From contig NZ_JFHC01000058.1 of NCBI RefSeq assembly GCF_000698595.1, forward strand, positions 1 to 53,748: a DNA stretch of 53,748 bases, given 5' to 3'. The stretch is from Caballeronia glathei (GTDB taxonomy: Bacteria; Pseudomonadota; Gammaproteobacteria; Burkholderiales; Burkholderiaceae). Below, one piece after another: positions 1 to 7,988 of the stretch. The notes under the pieces are model-generated. The model saw only the letters and a list, made by a program, of their open reading frames with translations. It was not told the origin of the DNA and did no database searches. The position numbers and the translations under genes were made by a program. Position 1 is the stretch's first letter. The number at the start of each line of letters is the position of its first letter.

Positions 1-443
1 ACATAGCGGTCGCCACGGCGCTCGGCGGTGGTCTTGATCCTGGTGGTGTCGGTGCCGGTGGTCGGCTCGGTCACGCCCATCGACTGCAGACGCAGTTCGC
101 CGTTCGCGATCTTCGGCAGATAGCGGTTCTTCTGCTCGTCCGAGCCGTGGCGCAAGAGCGTGCCCATGTTGTACATCTGGCCGTGGCACGCGCCGGAGTT
201 GCCGCCGGAACGGTTGATTTCTTCCATGATCACCGATGCCTCGGTAAGGCCGAGACCGGAGCCGCCGTAGTCCTGCGGAATCAGCGCCGCGAGCCAGCCC
301 GCTTTGGTCAGCGCGTCGACGAAGGCTTCGGGATAGCCCCGCTCTTCGTCGATCTTGCGGAAGTATTCCGCGGGAAATTGCCGGCAAAGGTCGCGCACGG
401 CTTCCCGGAGGTCCTGATACGGATCGGCTGAAATATTGAGCAT
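1..443 (-). CDS. acyl-CoA dehydrogenase, N-terminal part (runs off the window)
   Basis: The reverse strand from an ATG at 443 is open to the window edge and encodes about 147 residues. The frame carries the acyl-CoA dehydrogenase N-terminal helical domain: an opening helix, a GWLAALIPQDYGGSG stretch, the helix with EEINRSGGNSGACHGQ, and GELRLQSMGVTEPTTGTDT, which is the start of the flavin-contacting middle domain. The family oxidises acyl-CoA thioesters to enoyl-CoA using FAD and passes electrons to ETF. The C-terminal part with the catalytic base lies outside the window, so the substrate chain cannot be inferred. No gene lies immediately upstream in the same direction. Confidence 0.9.
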   Translation of the reverse strand, partial: MLNISADPYQDLREAVRDLCRQFPAEYFRKIDEERGYPEAFVDALTKAGWLAALIPQDYGGSGLGLTEASVIMEEINRSGGNSGACHGQMYNMGTLLRHGSDEQKNRYLPKIANGELRLQSMGVTEPTTGTDTTRIKTTAERRGDRY

Positions 444-617
444 GTCGAGTCTCTGTCTTGGCAAAGAAGTGGGAGCGTCGCGCCGAGCGCTTCGACCGGC
501 GCGGGCACGATCCGATCCGCTGGGCTTTCCGTGCGTCCGATGGACGGCGCCGGGGTGTCGATCATCGTTGTCTCCGCCGCTGGCGGGGCCAACAAATAGT
601 TGCCCGATGAGTGGACT

Positions 618-887
618 CTATTTGAAGGCGCCGGACGACGGAAATACGAGTTTCATGTGCGGGACATAGGGTGAACCTATGTCCGTTGCGTTCGCTTTCC
701 AGGCCGGACCGCGTCGCTGAACTGCGCGACGCGTGTTCGGCAGCGCCAGAACGATCTTGCGCGGGAGGATCGCGTCCGACAGCGGCGCGGCGCCCGGCCG
801 TCCGCGCGCGACATCGTCGGCGATCGCGACGCCCGGCACAATCATGACGCCGCGCCCGCCCCGGTCGATTCCTCTCTGAACGCTCAT
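618..887 (-). pseudogene. remnant of a LysR-type regulator (C-terminal effector domain)
   Basis: A reverse-strand frame reads as the end of a LysR substrate-binding domain: a stretch with GVMIVPGVAIADDVARG followed by APLSDAILPRKIVLALPNTRR, the usual last strand, helix and strand of that fold. The frame then continues into unrelated residues before its stop. No winged-helix N-terminus is found upstream in any frame; the sequence there is the hairpin at 903-930. I infer a decayed regulator, perhaps once serving the acyl-CoA dehydrogenase operon to its left. Limits are approximate. Confidence 0.5.
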
Positions 888-902
888 GGCATGCCCGCCG
901 GC

Positions 903-930
903 ACGCAATTGGACCAAAGTCCAATTGCGT
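903..930. repeat. perfect 12-bp inverted repeat (TTGGAC-CAAA-GTCCAA hairpin)
   Basis: Arms ACGCAATTGGAC (903-914) and GTCCAATTGCGT (919-930) are exact reverse complements around a CAAA loop. There is no T-tract on either side, so it is a poor intrinsic terminator. A second hairpin with the same core (TTGGAC, NAAA, GTCCAA) lies at 24226-24247. It could be a dispersed palindromic repeat or a regulator operator. Confidence 0.7.
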
Positions 931-1089
931 TTGACCAACGCCACCCGGTACAACAGGGCCAGGCAGCGGCAGCGCGCGCGTGCGGCTTCCCGCGGAGCCA
1001 CGCCCGGCGTTTGGCGGCGCGTTCTGCAGGCAGGTGGCGTAGATCTCCGGCACGTGCCGCGCGCGGACACCGGAAAAATGAACCGCTAC

Positions 1090-1135
1090 TTGACAGTCCG
1101 TTCCCACCAGCTATGGTCAATAGTACGGGCCGTAC
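1090..1135 (+). promoter_or_regulatory. candidate sigma-70 promoter of the gltS-TAXI operon with a small palindrome
   Basis: TTGACA at 1090-1095 is followed after 16 bases by TATGGT at 1112-1117, a fair -35/-10 pair 45 bases before the gltS start codon. Just downstream, GTACGG-G-CCGTAC (1123-1135) is an exact 6-bp inverted repeat overlapping the expected transcription start, a typical place for a repressor site. The function of the palindrome is inferred. Confidence 0.4.
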
Positions 1136-1162
1136 CGGAACAGGCATCCGACGGGGTATCCG

Positions 1163-2350
1163 ATGAACCTTGACCCTCTTAGCTCCCTGCTGGCGGCGGT
1201 TGTCGTCCTGCTCATCGGTACGCTGGTCAATCGCAGGGTCTCCCTGCTGTCGAAATACAACATTCCGGATCCCATTACCGGCGGCCTGCTGTTCGCGATG
1301 CTCGCGGCGCTCGTCATGGAGACCGCGCATTTCAAGGTCACCATCGACCAGAGCATCAAGCCGGTGCTGCTCCTGATGTTCTTCGCCGGCGTGGGGCTGG
1401 GCGCCGATCTGCGCACGCTCCGGCGGGGCGGCAAGGCGCTCGTCATCTTCCTGATCCTCCTCTTGCCCTACATCGTCGTGCAGAACGCGGTCGGCATCGC
1501 GATGGCGAAGGCCCTGGACCTGCATCCCATCTTCGGGCTGGTCAGCGGCTCGATTACCCTCGTCGGCGGCCACGGCACCGGCGCGGCCTACGCCGAGCGC
1601 TTCTCGGAAGTGAACAACCTGCAGTCCGTGATGGACCTGTCGATGACGGTGGCCACGCTCGGCCTCATCGTGGGCGGCATCATCGCCGGACCGGTCGCGC
1701 AGTTCCTGATTACGCGCTACCGGCTGCGAAGCGAGGCGAAGGAAGCCGCAACCGACACCGCGCAGGAAGCGGCGCCGCCCATCGCGACCGTTGGCGCGAT
1801 CGGCGCGCTCGCCGGCATTTTCGCCGCGGTGGTCATCAGCCGGTGGCTGGCGGCGCGCTTCACAGGCGGCTCGATCACGATACCGGCGTTCCTGTGGTGC
1901 ATGATGACCGGCATCGCCATTCGCAACCTGAGTCCCTTCATCGGCCTGCGCTTCGACGACCGCGCGACGGAACTCATCTCGAACGTGTGCCTGTCGCTGT
2001 TCCTCGTGATGACGATGATGGCGCTCGACCTGATCGAGGTGGCCCTGTCGGCCGGGCCGTTCCTTGTCATCATTGGCATGCAGATCGTGTTCGTCATCCT
2101 CTATGTTGTATTTGTCTGTTTTCGCTTCATGGGCCGCGACTACGAGGCGGCAGTCAGTTCCGCGGCGTTCATCGGCTTCAACATGGGCTCGACCGCGACC
2201 GCGATGGCGAACATGCAGGCAATCACCGCGAAGCACGGCCCCGCGCCGACCAGCTACCTGATCGCGCCGCTTGCCGGCGCGTTCTTTGTCGACCTGATGA
2301 ACGCGTTCGTGCTGACGCTGATGCTCGCGCTGCCGTTCATGGGAGGTTAG
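1163..2350 (+). CDS. gltS: sodium/glutamate symporter, ESS family
   Basis: The protein has 395 residues, the normal GltS length (about 400). It opens with a membrane helix (LLAAVVVLLIGTLVNRRV) and has two related halves of membrane spans, each with Gly-rich re-entrant-like segments: GSITLVGGHGTGAAYAERF near residue 130 and SSAAFIGFNMGSTATAMANM near residue 330. These are the hallmarks of the glutamate:sodium symporter family. It imports glutamate with sodium through the inner membrane. The ATG at 1163 is preceded by GGGG. The stop is followed two bases later by the start of a TAXI binding protein with a GGAGG site inside the gltS end, so the two are almost certainly one transcription unit. 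Substrate specificity is inferred from the family. Confidence 0.9.
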   Translation: MNLDPLSSLLAAVVVLLIGTLVNRRVSLLSKYNIPDPITGGLLFAMLAALVMETAHFKVTIDQSIKPVLLLMFFAGVGLGADLRTLRRGGKALVIFLILLLPYIVVQNAVGIAMAKALDLHPIFGLVSGSITLVGGHGTGAAYAERFSEVNNLQSVMDLSMTVATLGLIVGGIIAGPVAQFLITRYRLRSEAKEAATDTAQEAAPPIATVGAIGALAGIFAAVVISRWLAARFTGGSITIPAFLWCMMTGIAIRNLSPFIGLRFDDRATELISNVCLSLFLVMTMMALDLIEVALSAGPFLVIIGMQIVFVILYVVFVCFRFMGRDYEAAVSSAAFIGFNMGSTATAMANMQAITAKHGPAPTSYLIAPLAGAFFVDLMNAFVLTLMLALPFMGG

Positions 2351-2352
2351 CC

Positions 2353-3846
2353 ATGCGCGCCCTCATTGCCGTGTTCCTCGCCGTGCTGCTGGCCGTGTCG
2401 CTGGCCGGCTGCGGCGGCGGGCCGGATGCCGAAAGCCTGCGGGCCGGGGTCAACGAGCGTCTCGCCCAGGCGCTGCCCGCCGGGACCGTGGAACTGGTCA
2501 GCCTCGTGCGCCGCGGCTCCCAGGCGGACACCAAGGCGCCCGCCGGCGAAACGCGCCGGACCGTCTATTTCGATGCGCAATTGCGGCTCACCCGCGACTT
2601 CGATTTCGGCGGGTGGGACGCGCCGGGCGTCGCCGGCCTGGTTTCCGCGCTCGGCGCGGGGCCGAAAGGCATTTCCGGCATCACCTCGGGCGGCAACAAG
2701 GCGGGCGACATCATCCGCGCCCACGGTACGGCGCTCTTCAAGCGCGAGGGGGACAAGTGGGTCGCCGTCACGTCCGGCGGCTACCGGCCTGCCGAGGCGC
2801 CGGACTACGCCACCAGCACCGCGCCAGGCGCCGCCGCCATCCTGGATGCGATGCGCAAGGTGATCGATTCGGTGCCGAAAGACGCGTCACCCGCCCAGCA
2901 GGCGGCGATACAGCAGGAGCTGTCGGCGGCCCACGCCAGCATTCGCGCACGGCTCGCGCGCGCGGCGGACGGCTACGCCATCGCCGCCGGCGCGGAGCAC
3001 GGGCAGTACCTGCGCTTCGCCCGCGCGCTCGCGGATGAAACCAAGGTGCGGGTAGTGCCCCTGATCACGCGGGGCGGCGAAGAGAACCTGCGTCTGCTGC
3101 GGGAGGGCAAGGTGTCGGTTGCGCTTGCGCAGGGCGACGCCGCGCTCGATGCCTACGAGGGCAAGGGCGCCTTTGCCGCCGACGGGCCGTACACCTCGCT
3201 GCGTGCGGTGGGCAGCCTGTATCCGGAAGCCGTCCATGTGCTGGTGCGGGCCGACGATTCGCTGGCATCGGTCGCGGATCTGCGCGGCCGCAAGGTCGCC
3301 ATAGGCGAGCCGGGTTCGGCGTCGCGCATTACCGCGCTGCGCATGCTGGAGGCAAATGGGCTCGGCCTGAAGGACATCGCGCCGCAGGAGTTGAGCATCG
3401 GCGCCGCGCTGGTCGCGCTGCGGCAGAAGCAGGTCGATGCCGTGATCCAGGTGATCGGCGTGCCGTCGGACAGCGTGCGCGACGCGCTCGAAGACGTGCC
3501 GATGCGCCTGTTGCCGCTCTCGGAGCGCGCCATTGCCGCGCTGACCGGGTCAAAGTCTGCGTACTTTCCCTATACGATCCCGCGGGGTGCCTATCCGAAC
3601 CAGAAGCAGGACGTGCATACCATCGCGACCGCGGCGCTGCTGCTCACGGCGAGCGACCTTTCCGATTCCGAGGTGGCCGCGCTCACCCGGCTCGTTTATT
3701 CGACCGGCAACGATCTCGCGGCGCGCGGAAGCGCGCAGGGCGCGCAGGTGTCCGCAAAGACGGCCTTGCAGGGACTGTCGGTTCCCCAGCATATCGCCGC
3801 GGCAAAGGAACTCGACGCGATGACCGCCGCAGCCGCGCCGAAGTAG
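2353..3846 (+). CDS. TAXI-family solute-binding lipoprotein
   Basis: The protein has 497 residues. It begins with a lipoprotein signal ending LAGC (Cys20), so it should be anchored to a membrane facing the periplasm. Residues 21 to about 200 form an unfamiliar N-terminal region. Residues about 205 to 490 are a TAXI (TRAP-associated extracytoplasmic) binding domain: YLRFARALADETKVRVVPL, GSLYPEAVHVLVRADDSL, DLRGRKVAIGEPGSASRITA and VIQVIGVPSDSVRD. TAXI proteins normally feed TRAP permeases, but no TRAP membrane subunit is present. Instead the gene follows gltS by two bases with GGAGG placed 7 bases before its ATG. This suggests a receptor for, or modulator of, the GltS symporter, which is an inference. 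The N-terminal extension is unusual for the family. Confidence 0.85.
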   Translation: MRALIAVFLAVLLAVSLAGCGGGPDAESLRAGVNERLAQALPAGTVELVSLVRRGSQADTKAPAGETRRTVYFDAQLRLTRDFDFGGWDAPGVAGLVSALGAGPKGISGITSGGNKAGDIIRAHGTALFKREGDKWVAVTSGGYRPAEAPDYATSTAPGAAAILDAMRKVIDSVPKDASPAQQAAIQQELSAAHASIRARLARAADGYAIAAGAEHGQYLRFARALADETKVRVVPLITRGGEENLRLLREGKVSVALAQGDAALDAYEGKGAFAADGPYTSLRAVGSLYPEAVHVLVRADDSLASVADLRGRKVAIGEPGSASRITALRMLEANGLGLKDIAPQELSIGAALVALRQKQVDAVIQVIGVPSDSVRDALEDVPMRLLPLSERAIAALTGSKSAYFPYTIPRGAYPNQKQDVHTIATAALLLTASDLSDSEVAALTRLVYSTGNDLAARGSAQGAQVSAKTALQGLSVPQHIAAAKELDAMTAAAAPK

Positions 3847-3863
3847 GCAAAAGGCTTGCAGGC

Positions 3864-3894
3864 CGCCCTGCGCCAAGCCGACCTGCGCAGGGCG
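3864..3894 (+). terminator. GC-rich hairpin after the gltS-TAXI unit
   Basis: CGCCCTGCGC (3864-3873) and GCGCAGGGCG (3885-3894) are exact 10-bp complements around an 11-base loop, 18 bases past the stop codon. No T-tract follows, so termination may be inefficient or Rho-assisted. The rest of the gap to 4172 holds nothing I can recognise. Confidence 0.45.
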
Positions 3895-4172
3895 CAAAGC
3901 GCGGAGTGAGCTGCGCGACGAAGCCGCCGGGATCGTCGGGTCCCGGCGGCCCTGACTCGTACCGGGCCTCGCCGCACCGCCGCATCCGCCAGCGGGCGGG
4001 CGCCGGTCCACCGTTGCACGTGCGCTGTCGCGACGCACCGCGCCCGCATCCGGACGCACGCGAACCCGGCGACGCCGCCGGGAAGCGCAACACGCCGCTC
4101 CGGGGCGCAGTCCGTGCCCGGCTCGGACCACCCAATGCGCGTGCGTGCGCCTCACACTCCGAGGATTCGAAA

Positions 4173-4934
4173 ATGAACCACCTCGTTATCGCCCTGATCA
4201 TATTTGTATGCATATTCGGCAGCTCGCTGCTCGGTCTCTATGTACGCGCGATGCTGCCGGCCAACCACCTCAGCGACGACTCGATCAACGTCGTCAAGAT
4301 GGCGACGGGTCTCATCGCGACGATGGCGGCGCTGGTGCTAGGACTGCTCGTCTCGTCGGCGAAGGGATCGTTCGACACGATGGATCATGAGCTCGTGCAG
4401 AGTGCCGCGAGCGTCGTTCGCCTCGATCGCACACTGGCGAGATACGGGACCGAAACGCATGAGCTTCGCGCCTCGCTCAAACATATTTACGAGGGGTCGA
4501 TCGAGATGATCAATTCCGACGACCCGGCGCAACTGGCGCGACTCGGTGGACCCGAGGCAGTCGGCCGGACGGAAGAGTTCCAGCGTCAGGTCGAGGCACT
4601 CGCACCTCGCAACGACGAGCAGCGTCAATTGAAAGCCCGGGCGCTGGCGATCGTCGACGACCTGTTCGCCGGACGCTGGCTGGCACTGCTGCAAATAAAG
4701 GGCAGCATCCCGGTGTCGTTGCTGATCGTTCTCGTGCTGTGGCTTTGCATCATCTTCGGCTCGTTCGGCCTGTTCGCGCCGGGCAACGCGACTGTCATCG
4801 CCGCGCTGTTCATGTGCGCGCTTTCGACTTCGGGTGCGATCTTCCTGATTCAGGAGATGAGTACGCCGCTCGGCGGCATGGTCAGGGTGTCGGTGGCGCC
4901 CATGCGTGTCGCGCTCGCCCGCTTGGGCGAGTAA
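4173..4934 (+). CDS. bestrophin-like DUF4239 membrane protein
   Basis: The protein has 253 residues. Two membrane spans at the N-terminus (IALIIFVCIFGSSLLGLYV, and ATGLIATMAALVLGLLVSSA near residue 55) are followed by a soluble helical stretch of about 110 residues. Two more spans come near the C-terminus (VSLLIVLVLWLCIIFGSFGL and VIAALFMCALSTSGAIFLI), ending in a PLGGMVRVS motif. This layout is typical of the DUF4239 family, which Pfam calls bestrophin-like. Its role is not established; a channel-like function is only suggested by the name. The frame is open upstream, but the ATG at 4173 has GAGGA about 9 bases before it and starts directly with the first membrane span. Confidence 0.75.
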   Translation: MNHLVIALIIFVCIFGSSLLGLYVRAMLPANHLSDDSINVVKMATGLIATMAALVLGLLVSSAKGSFDTMDHELVQSAASVVRLDRTLARYGTETHELRASLKHIYEGSIEMINSDDPAQLARLGGPEAVGRTEEFQRQVEALAPRNDEQRQLKARALAIVDDLFAGRWLALLQIKGSIPVSLLIVLVLWLCIIFGSFGLFAPGNATVIAALFMCALSTSGAIFLIQEMSTPLGGMVRVSVAPMRVALARLGE

Positions 4935-5084
4935 CGGCAACCGCGTCGCAGGTGGAACGGCAACACGCTGTCGCGCCGGGGCGCACACTTGCCGCACAAG
5001 AGCCGCGTAGTCGCGGCAGACATCGAAGGCAGACGCCGAATCGCGCAGTGCCCGGCAAGGCACTGACGCGATTTTCTCGGAGCC

Positions 5085-6437
5085 TCAAGCCGCGCTGCGC
5101 TGCGCTTCGCCAACCACCGGCCTCACGGCAGACGGTGCATCGTCGCCTTCGTACAGCGTTTCCAGGTCTTCGGGATCATCGCCTTTTCCGTTCAGCACCT
5201 CGGCCATGCGCTGGCGGTCCACCGATCCCACCCAGCGGGCGATCGCCACAGTGCCCACGGCATTGCCGATCGTATTGGTGATGGCCCGTGCCTCGGACAT
5301 GAAGCGATCCACGCCAAGCAGCAGCACCATGCCTGCGACCGGGATCTTGCCCATCGATGCAAGCGTCGCCGCGAGCGTGATGAAGCCCGAGCCGGTGACA
5401 CCCGCCGAACCCTTCGACGTGAGCAGCAGCACGCCGAGGATCACCAGCTGGTCTGTCATCGAAAGCGGCGTGTTGGTCGCCTGGGCAACGAAGATCGCGG
5501 CCATGGTGTAGTAGATGCACTGGCCGTCGGGATTGAACGTCAGGCCCGAAGGCACCACCAGTCCGACCACCGGCTTTGCGACGCCGAGGTGTTCGAGCTT
5601 TCGCATCAGTTGCGGCACCACCGACTCGGATGAACTGGTGCCGAGCACCGTGAAGAGTTCGTCCTTGATGTACTTGAGGAACTTCCAGAGGCTGAAGCCC
5701 GAGATCCGGGCGATCATGCCCAGCACGATCGTCACGAACAGGAAGCAGGTGATGTACATCGTTCCCATCAGCTTGCCGAGCGAGACGATCGAGCCGAGCC
5801 CGTACTTGCCGACAGTGAACGCCATCGCGCCGAACGCAGCCAGCGGCGCGAGACGCATGATCATGCCGACGACGCTGAACACGCCATGCGTGAAGGAGTC
5901 GAGGAAATCCACCACGGGCTTGGCGCGGGCGGCGCCGATATGCGACAGCGCGATGCCGAACAACGTCGAGAAGACGAGGATCTGGAGGATGTCGTTCTTG
6001 GCGAGCGCGTCGACGATGCTGGTCGGCACGAGATGCAGCACGAACTGAACAAACCCCTCCGGCTTCGCGGCGGCAGCCGTGTATGTCGCGATCGCCTGGG
6101 TATCGAGTTGTTTCGCGTCGATGTTCATGCCGTTGCCGGGTCCGACAACGTTGACGACGAGGAGTCCGAGTGCGAGTGCGAACGTCGACAGAACCTCGAA
6201 ATAGATCAGGGCGCGAACGCCGACGCGGCCCAGCTCCTTCATGTTTTCCATGCGGGCGATGCCGAGCACCACCGTCGCGAAGATGATCGGGGCGAAGACC
6301 ATCTTGATCAGCTTGATGAAGATATCGCCCATCGGCTTGAAGTCGCTGGCGATGTTGGGGGCGAAAACACCCAGAGCCACGCCGGCAAACACACCGATCA
6401 GCACCTGGACGTAAAGCTTTCCGAAGAAGCGGCGCAT
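5085..6437 (-). CDS. dctA: C4-dicarboxylate/H+ (Na+) symporter DctA
   Basis: The protein has 450 residues and is a clear DAACS-family transporter: KLYVQVLIGVFAGVALGVF at the start, the Ser-rich hairpin GTSSSESVVPQLMRKLE, the binding segment GLVVPSGLTFNPDGQCIYY, the second hairpin TSKGSAGVTGSGFI and a final RFMSEARAITNTIGNAVGT. DctA imports succinate, fumarate, malate and in some bacteria D-malate. The frame extends upstream to 6578, but the ATG at 6437 follows an AGGAGAC site and matches the family N-terminus. It lies downstream of the dehydrogenase gene at 6790-7887 on the same strand, with a 352-base gap, and probably supplies that enzyme's substrate. Confidence 0.92.
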   Translation of the reverse strand: MRRFFGKLYVQVLIGVFAGVALGVFAPNIASDFKPMGDIFIKLIKMVFAPIIFATVVLGIARMENMKELGRVGVRALIYFEVLSTFALALGLLVVNVVGPGNGMNIDAKQLDTQAIATYTAAAAKPEGFVQFVLHLVPTSIVDALAKNDILQILVFSTLFGIALSHIGAARAKPVVDFLDSFTHGVFSVVGMIMRLAPLAAFGAMAFTVGKYGLGSIVSLGKLMGTMYITCFLFVTIVLGMIARISGFSLWKFLKYIKDELFTVLGTSSSESVVPQLMRKLEHLGVAKPVVGLVVPSGLTFNPDGQCIYYTMAAIFVAQATNTPLSMTDQLVILGVLLLTSKGSAGVTGSGFITLAATLASMGKIPVAGMVLLLGVDRFMSEARAITNTIGNAVGTVAIARWVGSVDRQRMAEVLNGKGDDPEDLETLYEGDDAPSAVRPVVGEAQRSAA

Positions 6438-6789
6438 CTTTGTCTCCTGATAATTTATGTAGGTGCAAGCGCGGCGCGTCGAGGTCTCGCCTGGGGTTAC
6501 GCTTTGCTCACCGTCGCGATCGCGTCTGCCCCTCTGAAGGGGGCCTCGGCGCAATGCGTGCCATCTCATGCCTGACATGGCGCATCGCGCAGCCGATCGC
6601 GCACCTTGTCTCCTGCCTTGTTTGCTGCGCCGCGACGCTGTCCGGGCGCCTCAAGGCGCAGCGGCTTCGTCCGATGCAGGGTGAATCTGCACAGCGGTCC
6701 GCCGGAGTCAGCCCATGATCCCGGCTTCCTCCGCCGCCCGCGTTCACGCGGGCGGTGCGGGCATGCACGACCGCCCGGCGTCTTCGTGC
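6438..6789. other. 352-base gap between the dehydrogenase gene and dctA
   Basis: No credible gene is seen. On the dctA strand there is a TGGCAC followed by a shifted GC dinucleotide near 6551-6566, a weak resemblance to a sigma-54 site, which I do not accept. The length suggests that dctA has its own promoter here. Confidence 0.4.
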
Positions 6790-7887
6790 CTACGCCGGCA
6801 CCCGCGCTTCGGGCACCTCCGCCTTGTCGAGAAGCGCGCAAACAGCCGCGGTCACTTGCGCCGTCGTGGCCGTGCCACCGAGGTCGCCGGTGTGGAGAGA
6901 CGTGTCGGCGGTCACGGCTTCGACCGCCTGCATGACACGCCTCGCCGCATCGAATTCGCCAAGGTGCTCGAGCAGCATCACGACCGACCAGAAGGTGCCG
7001 ACGGGATTGGCGAGACCCTTGCCCATGATGTCGAACGCCGACCCGTGGATCGGCTCGAACATCGACGGATAGCGACGCTCCGGATCGATATTGGCCGTCG
7101 GCGCGATGCCCAGGCTGCCCGCGAGCGCGGCGGCCAGATCGCTGAGAATGTCGGCGTGAAGGTTTGTCGCAACGATCGTGTCGAGCGTCGCCGGGCGATT
7201 GATCATGCGGGCGGTCGATGCGTCCACGAGCTCCTTGTCCCATTTGACGTCCGGGAACTCCTTCGAGATCTCCAGCGCGATTTCGTCCCACATCACCATG
7301 GCGTGCCGCTGCGCATTGCTCTTCGTGATCACCGTGAGCAACTTGCGGGGCCGCGACTGGGCCAGACGAAACGCGAAACGCATGATGCGCTCCACGCCGG
7401 CGCGCGTCAGGATCGACACGTCCGTCGCCGCTTCGATCGGGTGTCCCTGGTGCACACGGCCACCGACGCCCGAATATTCGCCTTCGGAATTCTCACGCAC
7501 GATGACCCAGTTCAGGTCTTCCGGCCTGCAGCGCTTGAGCGGCGCGTCGATGCCGGGCAGGATGCGGGTCGGCCGGACATTGGCGTATTGATCGAACCCC
7601 TGGCAGATTTTCAGGCGCAGTCCCCAGAGCGTGATGTGATCGGGGATATCGGGGTCGCCTGCCGAGCCGAACAGAATGGCGTCCTTGTCGCGCAGCGCAT
7701 CGAGACCGTCTGCGGGCATCATGACGCCCTGCTTGCGATAGTAGTCGCCGCCCCAGTCGAAGTCCTCGAAGTCAAAAGCAAACGTCTTGCTCTTTTTCGC
7801 GAGCGCTTCAAGAACTTGCTGTCCGGCGGGTACGACTTCCTTGCCGATGCCGTCACCGGGAATCGTTGCGATGCGATACGTTTTCAT
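6790..7887 (-). CDS. dmlA: tartrate / D-malate dehydrogenase (decarboxylating)
   Basis: The protein has 365 residues and belongs to the isocitrate/isopropylmalate dehydrogenase family, tartrate-dehydrogenase type. It starts with TYRIATIPGDGIGKEVVPAG, has VIVRENSEGEYSGVGGRVHQG (the substrate-binding loop of the D-malate/tartrate branch), ITKSNAQRH, DASTARMINRP and the metal-binding NLHADILSDLAAALAGSLG. It ends with HGSAFDIMGKGLANPVGTFW, which helps bind NAD. The enzyme oxidises D-malate to pyruvate and CO2, or tartrate to oxaloglycolate, with NAD, Mn and K. It is divergent from a LysR gene and upstream of dctA, as expected for a D-malate/tartrate utilisation unit. The choice between dmlA and ttuC cannot be settled by eye. 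Confidence 0.85.
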   Translation of the reverse strand: MKTYRIATIPGDGIGKEVVPAGQQVLEALAKKSKTFAFDFEDFDWGGDYYRKQGVMMPADGLDALRDKDAILFGSAGDPDIPDHITLWGLRLKICQGFDQYANVRPTRILPGIDAPLKRCRPEDLNWVIVRENSEGEYSGVGGRVHQGHPIEAATDVSILTRAGVERIMRFAFRLAQSRPRKLLTVITKSNAQRHAMVMWDEIALEISKEFPDVKWDKELVDASTARMINRPATLDTIVATNLHADILSDLAAALAGSLGIAPTANIDPERRYPSMFEPIHGSAFDIMGKGLANPVGTFWSVVMLLEHLGEFDAARRVMQAVEAVTADTSLHTGDLGGTATTAQVTAAVCALLDKAEVPEARVPA

Positions 7888-7988
7888 GTCTCCGTTCCTT
7901 CAACTGTTGTGGGTGTGAGCGGACTTTACATTTCTTTCCCGGTAGAAACCGGCGTTAGAATCAAAGCGTCCTTAACTTTCAGTCACAA

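Noticed and set aside
6551..6566. TGGCAC followed by GC on the dctA strand, like a sigma-54 promoter
   Set aside because: The -12 element lacks TTGC at the right spacing; only GG and GC match.
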